In this document: positions 11,150 through 23,057 of the stretch, piece by piece | How the letters are laid out: each line of letters starts with the position of its first letter | How positions within the stretch are numbered: the stretch's first letter is position 1 | Source of the DNA: Cryptomeria japonica | Taxonomy: Eukaryota > Streptophyta > Pinopsida > Cupressales > Cupressaceae | Direction: 5' to 3' | DNA: 64,000 bases | Assembly: GCF_030272615.1 (NCBI RefSeq) | Contig: NC_081406.1 | Location: forward strand, 117,932,847 to 117,996,846 | Translations under genes and position numbers: made by a program | Notes under the pieces: model-generated | The model's database searches: none | What the model was told of the DNA's origin: nothing | The model's input: only the letters and a program-made list of their open reading frames with translations

Positions 11150-13085
11150 CAACCCATGTGGACTAAGTTCAAGAATTTTTTTGGGAGGTTAATGAGTCTA
11201 CGAAAATGGAACTAGATTTGGAGTTTTGACTACATTGGTACCTAATTCTTTTCATACTATTGAGTACTTGTTGGAGAAGATTAAATCACTCAAATAATTT
11301 TTGAAAGGTCATGGAAAGCAAAAATCTAACCAAGAGTGTGTCTACTTTATTTTGGCTTAGCTTCGAGGGCCTTTCTAGGTCTTCACTTCTAAATTATATG
11401 CCTCCATGGATTCTATGTGTACAACCTTCAATTTTCCCTCTTTTGAGGTCTTTGTTAATAAATTGACATGGGAGCAAGATTTGTTGTTAAATTGAGATTC
11501 GTTCTAAGAGAAAATAGGAGAAGTTGAAGCCTAAGACACATTATTCATTAGGCAGTGAGAGTCCCTCCAAGCCTCCTCAAAAGTTAGATCAAAAGTCCAA
11601 ATCCACTCCACCACATACTAATTCTTCCAAGTCTAGTGAGTCTTTTTCCAAGGCGAAGAAGAAGTCTAGAGAACCTTGTAATTTTTTGTGGAAAGGAGGG
11701 ACATCCTATCATTAAATGTTAGAAAATAATAGAGGATTTAAAGGAGGCCACACATCAACATCACTTTCTATCCCTTAGTATTCTTCCTCACACACAGGTA
11801 AAGGTCAAGATCTTTTTGCATGAGCCTTATCTTTAGAAGCTACTTGGATACTTGATTCTAGTGCTTCTCACCATATGACACAATCTTAGGATCTAGTTAA
11901 TTCTCTTTCAGATTGTATTGGAGGATTCTACTTAGCTTTTAGTTTTTGTTTTGGGTCTTATCTATCTTGAGGATGATAATTTTTAGAATTTTCTCATTGT
12001 TCTTGATATTTTCAACAACCTTCTCTCAGTGTCTCAGATTTGTCATTCTATGACGAGGAAGAGAATTTAAGTTCACAACACATGATGTGATTATTAGAGA
12101 CCTCTATGATCCTAATGTTATTATGTCTACTGGGAGTGTTGATCTTGCATCTTGCTTATATCAATTTGACATTTTTGAGAGTCTAGTTGCTATTGGTTCT
12201 TCCTTCATATCTCATGGAAATTTGGTGAGTAAGATTTTTCATGATCATATTCGTCATGTCAACTACAAGTATCTACAATAGATGAGCACTCAATTCTTTG
12301 TTGCTTGGCCTACCTAGGATTTCTTGCACTGATGGTGTTTGCCAAGGTTGTCTACTTAGTAAGAATTGCAAGGATTCTTTTCCTTCAAGTAGAGCCCACC
12401 ATACTAAAGACCCCTTGGAGTTAGTTCGTAGTGACCTCATATCATTTTTGATTCTATCTTTTTCGAGGGCTAAGTATGTGTTCACATTCATTGATGACTT
12501 CTATAGGATACATGGGTGTACTTTCTTAAGTACAAGAATGATGTTTTCAATTTATTGAGGAGGTATAAGGAATTTGTGGAGTAGTTTGGATATTCTATTA
12601 GGAGAACATGCACAAATAATGGGGGGGAGTATGTCAATCAAGCATTATGTGACTTTTTCACTAAGTATGACATCCTTCATCAACTTACAATTCCTCATAC
12701 CCCTCAAGAGAATGTGTTGTAGAGGGGAAGAACATAACACTTTTGGAGATGGTTAATTGCATGATTTTATCTCAAGATATGGATTCAACCTTTTGGGTTG
12801 AGGTAATGAATTGTGGTAATTACATTTAAAATTGAATGTCTCATAAGGTGTTACAATAATTGACTCTTCAGAAGGCTTGGTCCCATGTCAAACTTGATTT
12901 ATCAACATTTAGATTTTTTGGGAGTGCAGCTTGTGCACTCATTCTAGATGCACAAAGGAAAGCCATGGAGAGGAAGATCCAACTATTGATCTTTATTGGC
13001 TATTGTGAGGATTCTAAGATGTACAAATTTTTTGATCTTGTTTCCACATAGATCTTGTTTTCGTGAGATGTCTAGTTTGATGAGT
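11150..13085 (+). mobile_element. Ty1/copia retrotransposon remnant: gag, protease and integrase parts only
   Basis: The fragments follow the copia order across several frames. Gag-like sequence (about 11320-11520) contains ECVYFILAQLRGPF and FPSFEVFVNKLTWEQD. A protease-like stretch near 11850 reads TWILDSSASHHMT. The pre-integrase zinc finger begins near 12255 (HVNYK, then CTDGVCQGCLLSKNCKDSFPS to 12385). The integrase core includes YVFTFIDDFYR (about 12475), a TPQENV-like segment (about 12700), then FRFFGSAACA and FIGYCEDSKMYKFFD (12900-13040). Stops and frame changes are frequent. No reverse transcriptase or RNase H follows: at 13.12 kb unrelated duplicated sequence begins. No LTR was seen. 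This is an old, 3'-truncated, inactive copy. Confidence 0.8.
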
Positions 13086-13124
13086 GTTATCCTCAAATGG
13101 ACTCTCTATCACCAACTTCTTTGT

Positions 13125-13236
13125 CACATTATTGTTATAGCCACTTAAGTTTAAAATCCCACTAGGCCATTTTCATTAGGAGCATTATGTCCTTAATGAC
13201 CCATTAAGCTTGCAATTTTGAACTTTCACATTGAAT
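13125..13236. repeat. Repeat copy 1 (pairs with 22945-23057)
   Basis: It shares ATTATTGTTATAGCCACTTA, ACTAGGCCATTTT and CATTAAGCTT with 22945-23057. In this copy it joins directly to the block beginning at 13237. Confidence 0.65.
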
Positions 13237-15646
13237 TTGTTGGCATTCATGTTAGTGACTTAGTGCTACAAACCCTTATTGGGTTGATGTGCTTGTTTTT
13301 TTGGTGCTCATGTTGGGTTATTGAACTTGTAAGATTATACTATTCATGTTAATGTTATGAATTCATGCCAAGGTTGAGGTCTCTCCTTTGTCTCTTCACT
13401 TGACTCGAACTAGACTAAATTTTTTTGTGCAATTGACAAAAAATTATCATGATAGAATAAATTAACTCTAAAGTAAAATAAAAGTATCTCCTCAAAATAT
13501 AGATAAAATAAAATAAATTTTAAAATAAATATTGAAATATATCACATCTCTCATATTTTTATGTGTCAAAAATTTAAATAAATAAAATACATTAAATTTT
13601 CATATCTCTAACAATTATTTATATAAATATATTTAAAATCTATATTAATTAAAGAAAAAAAATATATAAAACACCACAAAAGTACTTTTAAATTATACTT
13701 CAAAAAAATCTACTTATCTCTTACATTTTTTAACTTCACCTTTAAATTTTCTTCACCACTTTTCCCTTTTTAATATTGTAATAAGCTCCTTTGTCAATTT
13801 TTTATAGGGGAGAGGGGCCAGTAGTTGTACAGGGTCCAATAGTCATTATAGCAATTGTGATTATAATATCCAGTCTTGGCACATATTTATACTATATATT
13901 ACAAATAAATAATCCACATGCAAAGAAATTTTTTACCAAATGTTGGTCAAAATGGACCAATACTTGAACGCAATAGAACCTATAAATGTTATATAAAAAA
14001 TGCATAAATACACTAATTGACAAGAGAAATAAATATTGTTTTGTTTCAAAAAAAAATCATAGCTATCCACTATAAGTGTTTCATTTATAAAATAAGATTC
14101 CCACTTAAATCGGTACTCTTATCATAGTGAAAAAAAATTATTTATATGTGTTCAACTATTGGGGTAGCAATGTATATGCATTGAAGTATTTTATAATAAT
14201 AATTTGTCTTATCATAAATATAAAAGGTGAACACAATAAATACCGTGTTTTGGTCCACAACCAAAACACACACTTATGATTAACACACACTTATGATTGC
14301 TAATAGGCATTTGGTCCATTTAAGTTGTAGTTATAGTTTACATAAAAAATACTATATAGTACTAATTGCAAATAATATTTTTTTATTCAACTTCTAGGGA
14401 TTTTTAGATAAAGTTTTTGTCGATTCTTTAAAAAGTCATTTTTTGGATGCTTTGCACTAGACATGTTATTTTGACGAGTTGCATGATAATTCACGTCTTC
14501 AAATCTTAGTTGTAAATAGTTAAGTGTCCATTTTACATTTCTAAAAAAAAAGACGAAAGTCTAATGATATTCCATGTGATAGCTACATGTTGATGAAGTA
14601 AGCCCTCACTACTACTGGACCCTCTCACCTAAGAAATTTCATCATTAACCACTCTTCTCTTTCAAAATTTTATGAACTTTTAATATCATGTGATGACTAC
14701 ATGCTGGCAAAGTTAGCCCTCATGACTACTTGTCCCTCTCCCCTAAGAAATTTCATCATTAATCACTCTTCTCTTTCAAAATTTTATGAACATTTCTTAT
14801 AAAAAAATAAAAGTCTAACGATATTCCATGTGACGTCTACATGTTGATGAAGTTAGCCTTCACGACTACGGGTCCCTCTCTCCTAAGAAATTTTAACATT
14901 AACCACTCTTCTCTTTCAAAATTTTATGAACTTTTAATATCACACTTTGTTAAATTTACACACCATTGATTATGTAAAAATTTAAAATAGGGTTCTTAGT
15001 AAAATCCATGCTTGATTAAATTATGAAGTGTGATTTTTGAAATTTCTTTTTAATACTCGTTAGCTTGAAAAGGTTTGCTACCATTGATACAAATGGTAAT
15101 TTGAATCACAATGTATTTTATGAGACTATAGATATCTATAAAAGATAAATAATTGATTCGTTATAGACATGTCTTTTCTATATCTTAATTTTTGTTTTAA
15201 TATAATAGGCGTTGGTCCTTCGAGCTACTCAATGATAAAAAACAAAAACAAAAAACGATTCATTTCCTCCTCCAAAAATCACTACATCATTATTGATAAA
15301 AAAAACTTGTGTAGGCTATATAGCTAGAACTTTCCTCAAATTTGAACATGCTTTTAATGATTTTTTATTATTCATCATCATAAAAAATATCATATTTTAA
15401 AAAATATAAGAAACCATCCAAAATTATATCATAAAGATTCAAACATACATTATTAGATATAGATATATTATTTTATTTATTTTCAACCATTCAAATAATA
15501 TTTGAACATCCATCAATAATTAAAAATTATTTAAATTTCTAGTCAGAAAAAGTTACACAACATTAATATATAACTATAGATTTATACTTTAAACCATAAA
15601 CCTAATACTACATACAAAATTTGTAAACCGAAATCAGAGATGCACT
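13237..15646. repeat. Tandem segment, copy 1 (3' flank of the LRK-D/E type genes)
   Basis: It aligns with 24965-26108 and 26935-28153. Shared landmarks are TTCATGTTAG near the start, TCAAACTAGACTAAA-type sequence, TTTGAACATGCTTTT, and a segment ending in ACTCTAATCCGGAG at the gene end. It is non-coding. This copy is longer than the others and contains extra sequence at 13800-14550 and a local triplication at 14552-14945. Confidence 0.7.
14552..14945. repeat. Local triplication, ~120-135 bp units
   Basis: Three degenerate units each contain CTAAGAAATTT.A.CATTAA followed by CACTCTTCTCTTTCAAAATT. Units start near 14552, 14688 and 14808. The paralogous blocks at 25540 and 27500 have a single unit. 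Confidence 0.7.
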
Positions 15647-16392
15647 CTAATCCGGAGACACGCCGCGCCAGTTTTACTGCCCTGAAGTTACCGAGTTGGA
15701 AGATTCTGTGCTTTCCCGCAGCATCTTCTTGATTTCTGTGAGACGGGCAACAACTTCTTTCATGGTTGGTCTAAAGTCCCTTTCTATTGCAAGGCACTCG
15801 AAGGCCAAGTCGGCAACTGCAGCAACAGTGACCTTCACCTCGTGATTTCTTCCCATCTTCAAATCTGGATCGACCAATTCATCCAACACACCTCTTCTGA
15901 TCTTGTATGTGGCCATCTTAGCAAGGCCGATTTCGTTTCTATTTCGCATAATATCCACTGCTACTTTGGCAGAAATGATCTCCACCAGAACTACTCCTAA
16001 GCTGTATACATCAGACTTGTCGGTGAGCTGGAAGCATTCATGGTACACTGGGTCAACATACCCGGCTGTTCCTTGTGGAGCAGTTGTGATGTGTGAAACA
16101 TTCACGGGCACCAATCTAGAAAGCCCAAAATCTGCAACTTTTGCTGTGAAATGTTTGTCGAGAAGAATGTTACTATCTCTGTATAATATGGGCTGATGGA
16201 TGCTGTGGAGATACGCTAAGGCCTGAGCTGTTTCTATGACGATGTTAAAGCTAATTTCCCAAGGCAAGCCTGTGAGGGTTCTTTGGCTCCCATGAAGGTG
16301 ATCAGACAAGGTCCCATTTGGCACAAACTCGTAAACAAGCAGTAGCATTGGACTCTGCGGGCACATTATAGATGAAGAGGTAGTCCTTTCAT
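15647..16392 (-). pseudogene. LRK-E: deletion-derived kinase pseudogene (gene start fused to kinase C-lobe)
   Basis: From 16392 the minus strand reads the start of an LRK-D-like signal peptide (ATG AAA GGA, CTTCATC). It jumps near 16370 into kinase subdomain V (QSPMLLLVYEF) and runs through the C-lobe. The whole ectodomain, linker exon, membrane segment and N-lobe, including the ATP-binding Lys, are missing. The catalytic loop has lost three codons: LRK-D reads HRDVKSSNILLD and this copy reads YRDSNILLD, so the loop Lys is gone. DFG (KVADFGLS) and the APE-region TAGYVDP are kept. A GAA-to-TAA type change ends the frame at 15674, 8 codons before the ancestral stop at 15647-15649. The frame from the retained ATG stops within 9 codons, so no fusion protein is expected. 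An open frame of 275 codons exists, but its first codon is TTG. Confidence 0.85.
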
Positions 16393-16495
16393 TATCATCA
16401 TGCTTACACCAGTGAGAAGAAATGAAGCAAAGAAAGGATGAGGGGAAAGCCAAGAAAAAAATGAGGCGCGAGGAAAAGCCTAAGAAAAATACCGT

Positions 16496-16516
16496 AGTCA
16501 ATACGCCAATTTGACT
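16496..16516. promoter_or_regulatory. Inverted W-box pair upstream of LRK-E
   Basis: AGTCAA (16496-16501) and TTGACT (16511-16516) form an inverted pair of W-box cores spaced as in the LRK-C and LRK-D promoters. WRKY factors are known to bind TTGAC(C/T). Binding here is inferred. Confidence 0.55.
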
Positions 16517-16642
16517 TTCATTACCTCAATTTTTCTTACGCTTTAAATTCCACAGGTTAATTTCTTTGCCGTATCAAAGTCGCGCACGGCCACCGACACA
16601 TTTGAATTCCACGAAAGTTCGTCCACAATGAAAAGTTTTAAA

Positions 16643-16866
16643 TTTCAAAGTTACGTTTAGTTTGATCTTGGATGGAGTGTTTTTTATTTTTCAAAATTAC
16701 TAAAATAAAGAGTACCGTTACCATAAAGTGAGAAAAACAAATCTACGGAATATTTTTCAAAGTTACGTTTAGTTTGATCTTGGATGGAGTGTTTTTTATT
16801 TTTCAAAATTACTAAAATAAAGAGTACCGTTACCATAAAGTGAGAAAAACAAATCTACGGAATATT
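16643..16866. repeat. Perfect 112-bp tandem duplication
   Basis: Units 16643-16754 and 16755-16866 look identical base for base. Each begins TTTCAAAGTTACG and ends CTACGGAATATT. The ACGTTTAGTTTGA part resembles the LRK-D promoter near 30748. The perfect identity implies a recent event. Confidence 0.9.
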
Positions 16867-17635
16867 TTTTTAAATTGATAATATTTGCAACTTCTCTCTA
16901 ATCATTTTAAATTGGTGTTCTCGAGAAGCTTAGACAGAGTAGATTTTAAATTTTATTTTTTCTATTTAGAAAAATGATAATTTTATAATTATACAAAATA
17001 TAAAATAAATATAGACTATAGCTTTTATAAAAAACTAACTCTAAATGTTGATTGGTTTAACTAATTGAAATATTAAATTGTATAGATGCAATAGTATCTT
17101 ATCTTAGACAGAATTAATATAATATATATTTTAATCTTACAGTACAATAAATAAATAATATTTTATAGTGATAAATTGGAATTAAGCTAATTGATATGGC
17201 TCACAGAACATTTAAAATTGATTCTAGAAAATAAATATCGTCATAAACAAGAAAAATGGTGGAAACCTCATAAGAGTTGTCCTTACTAAATTAAAAAAGC
17301 GAATGTTAAAGCCGTTGTATATGATAACAATGTTATTTAACAATTTGTCTCTGACATTGGAATGAATAAATAAATTAATCTTTGTGTCGGCACAAACAAA
17401 CAAGAGGGTTCCTCACAGTCTCCAGCTGCTCAGCATTATCTTCAGCCGCTCCACGTTCTCAATATTTATTATGTTATTTCGTATTCAGACAGTGAAGTCG
17501 GAACAAATTGACATATAGGCTTATAACATACTCAGTGTCTTTCCGTCAGAGTGATCTCCCTCTTTGTTCCCAACTCCTGCTCGCAATAATATGGCGATCC
17601 GGAATTATGGGTTCCAAAGAGGTTTCCTCGGTTAC
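16867..17635. other. AT-rich spacer downstream of LRK-C
   Basis: Nothing was recognised. It should contain the 3' UTR and polyadenylation region of LRK-C near its right end. Confidence 0.4.
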
Positions 17636-20345
17636 TTACATAGAAGATTCTTCACTTGAATGTACTGAAAGTACACCGCTGATTGATGAATTGGAAGGCA
17701 ATGGAGGATTGGTTACATCAACATTTCCTTCCAACATTTGAACAACTCTGTTCATGCTCGGTCGATCCGTTGGATTGTACTGAATGCACCATAGCCCTAC
17801 TTTGGCCGCTCGTATCGCTTTCTCCTCCTCTTCACATTCTAGTTTTTCTTTACCAGTTCCTCTCAATCCCCTCTCCAACTGTCCATGTTCCATCAATTTG
17901 AATGCCCACTCCGGAAAATACAACTGACTGGGGTGGCTTACCTGCATATCAAAATTCTTCCTTCCTCCAACCAGCTCCAGTAATACCATTCCAAAACTGT
18001 AAACATCTGATTTGTCCGTCACAGGTCCCAAATTTCTGTACCAAAGCTCTGGTGCAACATAACCTGGCGTTCCTCTTGGAGCTGTCATTGATACATGGTC
18101 ATCTTTCTTCCCACAGAGTTTAGCCAGACCAAAATCAGCTACCTTTGGTGTGAACTCTTCATCCAGTAGTATGTTGGGAGGTTTTATGTCGAAATGAATG
18201 ATACAATTGTCACAATCTTGGTGTAAATAGGCTATTCCACGAGCGGCACCCAAAGCAATTGGATACAGCTGTGCCCAGTTTAGGATTGCTTCTTTCTCTC
18301 TTCCTCCATATATAAATTTGTCTAGAGATCCATTAGGCATGTACTCATAAACCAATGCATTTCTCTGCTGTTCGAAGCAATATCCCATCAGGCGAACCAA
18401 ATGAACATGATGGAGCCGTCCGATAGTTGCTACTTCATTCATGAATTGATTCTCACTGTGTCTTGACTGATCAAGCATTTTAACCGCCACCAGATCGCCC
18501 GTAGGTAGGCTTCCTTTATAAACCACACCGAAACCTCCTTCTCCGACTTTCTGTGTAAAGTTATCGGTGATCTTCGTGAGCTGAGAGTATGAGTATCTAC
18601 ATGGCATTTGATGAACATAATGTTGCAAGAATTTCTCCACGTTGGAAAGATCAGGTTTCTTAGATAACCTCCTCTTCCGATTAACAAACAGAAGCAATAC
18701 TCCCGTCAGTAACAATGCACCGATTCCAACGGCCACACCTGATTAGAAAGCCCACATCAATGAAATGCAGTGATTAAATACGAAGAAAGGAATGATATTG
18801 GTTTGCGGTGATGGCAGTTTCTGTCCTTAAGTTGTCCACAAGGCCTCAATCCATAAAATTCAGAAAATATAATAGAATGTATACCCCATCTCATGAAACC
18901 TCAATCCGTAAAATTCACCAAAATTCTTACAGATCTTATGACCAGCTATGCTCACCGAGAGTAAGTCTTAGTCTTAGCTTGGGACTTCGTCTAACTCTCA
19001 GGGAAAATAAGATTGCAGAACAGTCAAATATAAAAAATAACAGTTTAATGATAGCACAACTTAAAAATTATAACATTTAAGACAAGAAAACGCTTTTAAA
19101 ATTGAAAATTTCCAGATTTTATTTTGTAATTAAAAATCTTTAAATATATACATGTGCACAGCATTGAAAGGCATAGATTGCATGCAATGAAAGCTAAATT
19201 AATATAATATTTTTTATGCCCTGTTTGCAACTGCTGTCATATTTTATTATTATTTTGAGCCTTTTTACAGTAACCCCACAATGTTTGCTAATTTAGTTAT
19301 AATTTATTTTTTCAACCATCAAAACAATAAACAATTCTTAGATGCCTACAAAAACCTTAGAATGAGTGAAAGAATGTAATAGATGAAATTTCTTTTAACC
19401 TTAGGGAAGAAAATACTCGTAAATATTTCACTAACACATTTAACCTTTCTGTATAAATTATGGAGATTAATGAGAAAAGGATCCATACCTAGAGCAATAG
19501 CAGCGTTAAACACACCTGCTTAGGAAAGCAATGGCAGAGACAGGTGTTAGTATTATGCTTAGGAAATATTAAAGAAAAAATAAAATAAAATAATCTTTCT
19601 CTAGATATAAAAAAATTGACGCTTTGTTACGACTCTTACCAGAGCTGTCCGATTTGCAACTCAATCGCGTCGAATTACTGGTGTCGTAAATGCAAAGCAT
19701 TTTCTTTGACTCGCAATGCTCACAACCTTTGCTGAAACTCCATTTTACTCTGAACCCATAATACATACTTCCAGGCAACGGTCGATTCGTGTTGAATTTT
19801 GGAGCAGGTAGATGCACTAACGATTCACAATACGCATTTAAATTCAAGTCTGAATAGTACCAACTCTTATTACATTCTAAAGCATACGCTTCGGTGGGCA
19901 GGTACTCTTCTCTGCACTCTCCCCATAGACTTATATTCATATACTTATCAGTAATGCGAAACTGAGGGCTAGACCAGAATTCCATTGTCTGATTACTGCT
20001 CGACGGGTTGCATGCATCTCCCCACATATTTCTATCCACTATTCTCATGTGATTTCTTGGAAACACTTCCTCGTGGCGAAGCAGGTAGTATTGGTGGTCG
20101 CTGATGTTAATTAAAGTCATATTCATTTGATGATCACAGTCAAGCTGAAGTGCAGGGTCACCACAACCGCTGCTCTTTGCTCCGAAGGGATATTCGAATG
20201 TTTGAATCCCACATTCGAAGACTTGTGGACATGCTGGAGATGAAGGAGTGAGGCATGACATGAATATTGTGAAGACAAGAGAAAGGCATACAGCGGGTAG
20301 ATTGAAATGCTGAGAATGGTATATTTGAAGGGGCAGTCCTTCCAT
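17636..20345 (-). CDS. LRK-C: complete LRK10-like receptor kinase, non-RD type
   Basis: This is the only intact receptor kinase here. Exon 1 is 19640-20345, exon 2 is 19489-19515 (27 nt) and exon 3 is 17636-18738. The 1836 nt give 611 residues, with both introns in phase 1 and GT/AG ends. An upstream ATG at 20396 would add 17 residues. I prefer 20345 because the MEG start is shared with LRK-D. After a signal peptide (about 1-38), the GUB_WAK_bind ectodomain has Cys 39, 45, 61 and 70, YPFG, many NxT/S sites and a Cys-rich end (CEHCESKKMLC). The membrane segment is about 246-263, followed by NRKRR. The kinase has GEGGFG (310-315), VAVK (Lys 331), HFD (Asp 428) with IKPPN, DFG (446-448) and GTPGYVAPE. 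Phe replaces the usual Arg of HRD, which marks a non-RD kinase, common in plant immune receptors. It is predicted to sit in the plasma membrane and to phosphorylate Ser/Thr. The ligand is unknown. Confidence 0.92.
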
Positions 20346-20482
20346 TTTTATCATATTCACAACAGTGAGAAGAAATAATTTAAAACAGGGGAACATGAAT
20401 GACAGTTTAATAGCAAAGGAGGACTGTGGCAGAAGCCAAGAAAATGTTTAGGTGTGAGGCCTAACCAAAAGAAAATAACCCA

Positions 20483-20552
20483 AGTCAATACGCAAATTTG
20501 ACTTACTTTGGTGAACGACATCAAAAGTCGGAGTCAATACACCCATTTGACT
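20483..20552. promoter_or_regulatory. Two inverted W-box pairs in the LRK-C promoter
   Basis: AGTCAA/TTGACT pairs occur at 20483-20503 and 20532-20552, 49 bp apart, about 140-210 bp upstream of the chosen ATG. The same arrangement lies upstream of LRK-D. A TGACGTAC element (as-1-like TGACG) follows near 20670. WRKY or TGA control is an inference from motif identity and conservation between paralogues. Confidence 0.65.
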
Positions 20553-20759
20553 ATTCAACACATGAATCGCGCATAACGCCCTAATTGAATTCCACGCGCT
20601 TTCTTTAAAGATTTACAGCCGCACATTATGACGTGAAAATCGGAGTTCCACGAAAGATGCGCTCAGTTTGACGTACACTCGAAGGTCGCAGATCATTACA
20701 AATTATGTTTGAGATATTTCTGCGAAAATCACCCCACTAACAGGGAAATTGCATCGAAT

Positions 20760-22944
20760 GCATGAAGATATGAAATGGAGGGTTCACCTTTTCTTTTAAT
20801 TGATGGAGGATGTGAGTCTTTTCTTTTATATTCATGTTGAGATTTCGCCGTGAAGTGAAAATAAAATGAATAACACTACCAAGTAAATTACATAGAAAAA
20901 GACACATAAAATTCTTATTAATTATTCATATTAAATATCTTACAAATGTTTTAATTAAATTATAATAATGTAATGTTGAATATTATAGAAGTACTTTTAA
21001 TTGATTTTGAATCAAATTATTTATTATTTGATGATTAAGTATTAAATGATGCATTTTGATATAAAAAATTGGTATACTCTATTAACATAATCTAATTTCA
21101 TTTACATGTATATTTAGAGATTAGTTCTAATATTTAATCTATCTATTTATTTATTTAGTTTGGTAATGTGAAAAAAATTTTTAACCGAATTTGATTCCTT
21201 AACATAAAATCAAATCCTCGACTCTTAGAATTAAAATTTTAAATTTACGTCTTCAACCATAATTGTTCCTCACCTATGCACAATCTTAATGGTGTCAAGC
21301 TTTGCTTCCCCATCTCTCACCATGTTAGTTGATTCATTATCACATTATGCCATTTAATTTCTATCATGTATTTTTTTGTGATCCATTTCTCTTATGGATC
21401 GCTAGTAATACAACACACATTATAATTTTGTTATAGTGTTCACAACTCACCCTAACAATGACCTAGAAACTAGGTTTTGATATGAATTAATGTAGTCATG
21501 AAGAGATGGTCTAATGAAATACTAGCAATTCATGTAGTAAATATACTAATCGAAGACATAACACATAATATATTAATTCTTTGAAAAATAAGAATAAAAA
21601 TATGGTGTAGACGAATAGAATGTATGCATTATAATTGGTACTTGATTACAATCACAAGTGCATGCAAAGAGTCTTAAAAATTTGAATCCTTGATCTTTAA
21701 TTTGATCCCCTCCTCCATTGTATATCAATATTTAATCTACCATGTTCTATAAAGAAAAATGATGTAGATGGCATTGACCAAAATATATGGTACAATGCCA
21801 TATGCACATGAAATAAAGCTCATGGGACCAATATTAAATGACTTCAACTTTTTAACTTTACCTAAAATGGGAAAGATAATTTGTTTCTTATAAGTTTACT
21901 CCATACTTAAGTGCAATAAAGTATAAGATTTGAAATTTAATGTGGCTTCAACCATTAGCTTCCTTGGAACCAATACTCAAATAAGTTATCTTATATTGGT
22001 ACAAAGTTCAAATATTTTGGTGTAAATCTTAATGAAAATAAATTGTTGTAAGGTCCTCCACAATATTAAATTAACACAAAATTCAAAATCCACATAATTA
22101 AGTGTTATTAAATCCAACATGCTCAAACTATAATTATTAATACATGTTATTAGATTACGACATAATGTTTCAATACATAAGCCCAAAGATGAGGCAAAAC
22201 ATATGGAAACTATTTCTTTTATAGGAGACCATTAGGTCAAATATAATGTGTACATAAAGTATAGAACTAAGGATGATCTTGACAGGTACTCCTAACTTGT
22301 GACCTTTGTACAAGAATATCGTGTATCAGAACATTACCAAATTTCTTTACCACCCAACCTCAAAGCACTACGATTCATCATAATCCATCTAATGAAGGTT
22401 ACTTGACCCTGCATGAGGATGCTAGAAATATAAAACTAATAGGAGTGAAGAAATATGGTGCAACATGATATATATACATTCTAAATGCAAATATAACAAT
22501 ATCATGATATGATGTTCAATAATATAATAATCGATCAAATAAAAATAATTTACTAAAATATTAATAAGACTTTGCCAAGGCTCATTTTTGGGTCATATAT
22601 TGATAGGTAAGTTTAAAGTAGAAACTTAACCTTTTAGGTTGCTCCATTTATGACACTTGTCTAGCATCAAATTAAAAGAAAAATTCAAAGACATGTAGTA
22701 ATACAACTATTCATACCTACTTGTTAACTTTTTAATATTTGAATACAAATCTAGTCATATATAATTAAAAGATATCCATAACATCATGTAATGAGTATGA
22801 AAAATAATTTAAATAAAATCCATTTAGAATGAGCATTTATTTTTCTTAAATACAAAGACCATAAATTTAAATAAAATATAATGTGTAGCAAATTAAATAT
22901 AGCATTATAGTAAATCTTTCATGAGGTATTCTAATTATTAATCA
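20760..22944. other. AT-rich spacer, nothing recognised
   Basis: Only short frames interrupted by stops are present. No retroelement motif, RNA gene or clear repeat structure was seen. Confidence 0.4.
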
Positions 22945-23057
22945 TGGCATTATTGTTATAGCCACTTAAGTTCAAAAATCCACTAGGCCATTTTGATGAG
23001 GAGCATTGTGTCCTCATTGATTCATTAAGCTTACAATTTTGAACCTTCATATTCTGA
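22945..23057. repeat. Repeat copy 2 (pairs with 13125-13236)
   Basis: It matches 13125-13236 almost end to end. Here its right neighbour is a 1.9-kb segment that is absent at 13.24 kb. Confidence 0.65.

Noticed and set aside
15674-16501. LRK-E read as a single 275-residue protein from 16501
   Set aside because: The first codon is TTG, the N-terminal ~40 residues are translated leader/promoter sequence, and comparison with LRK-D shows a deletion junction near 16370.
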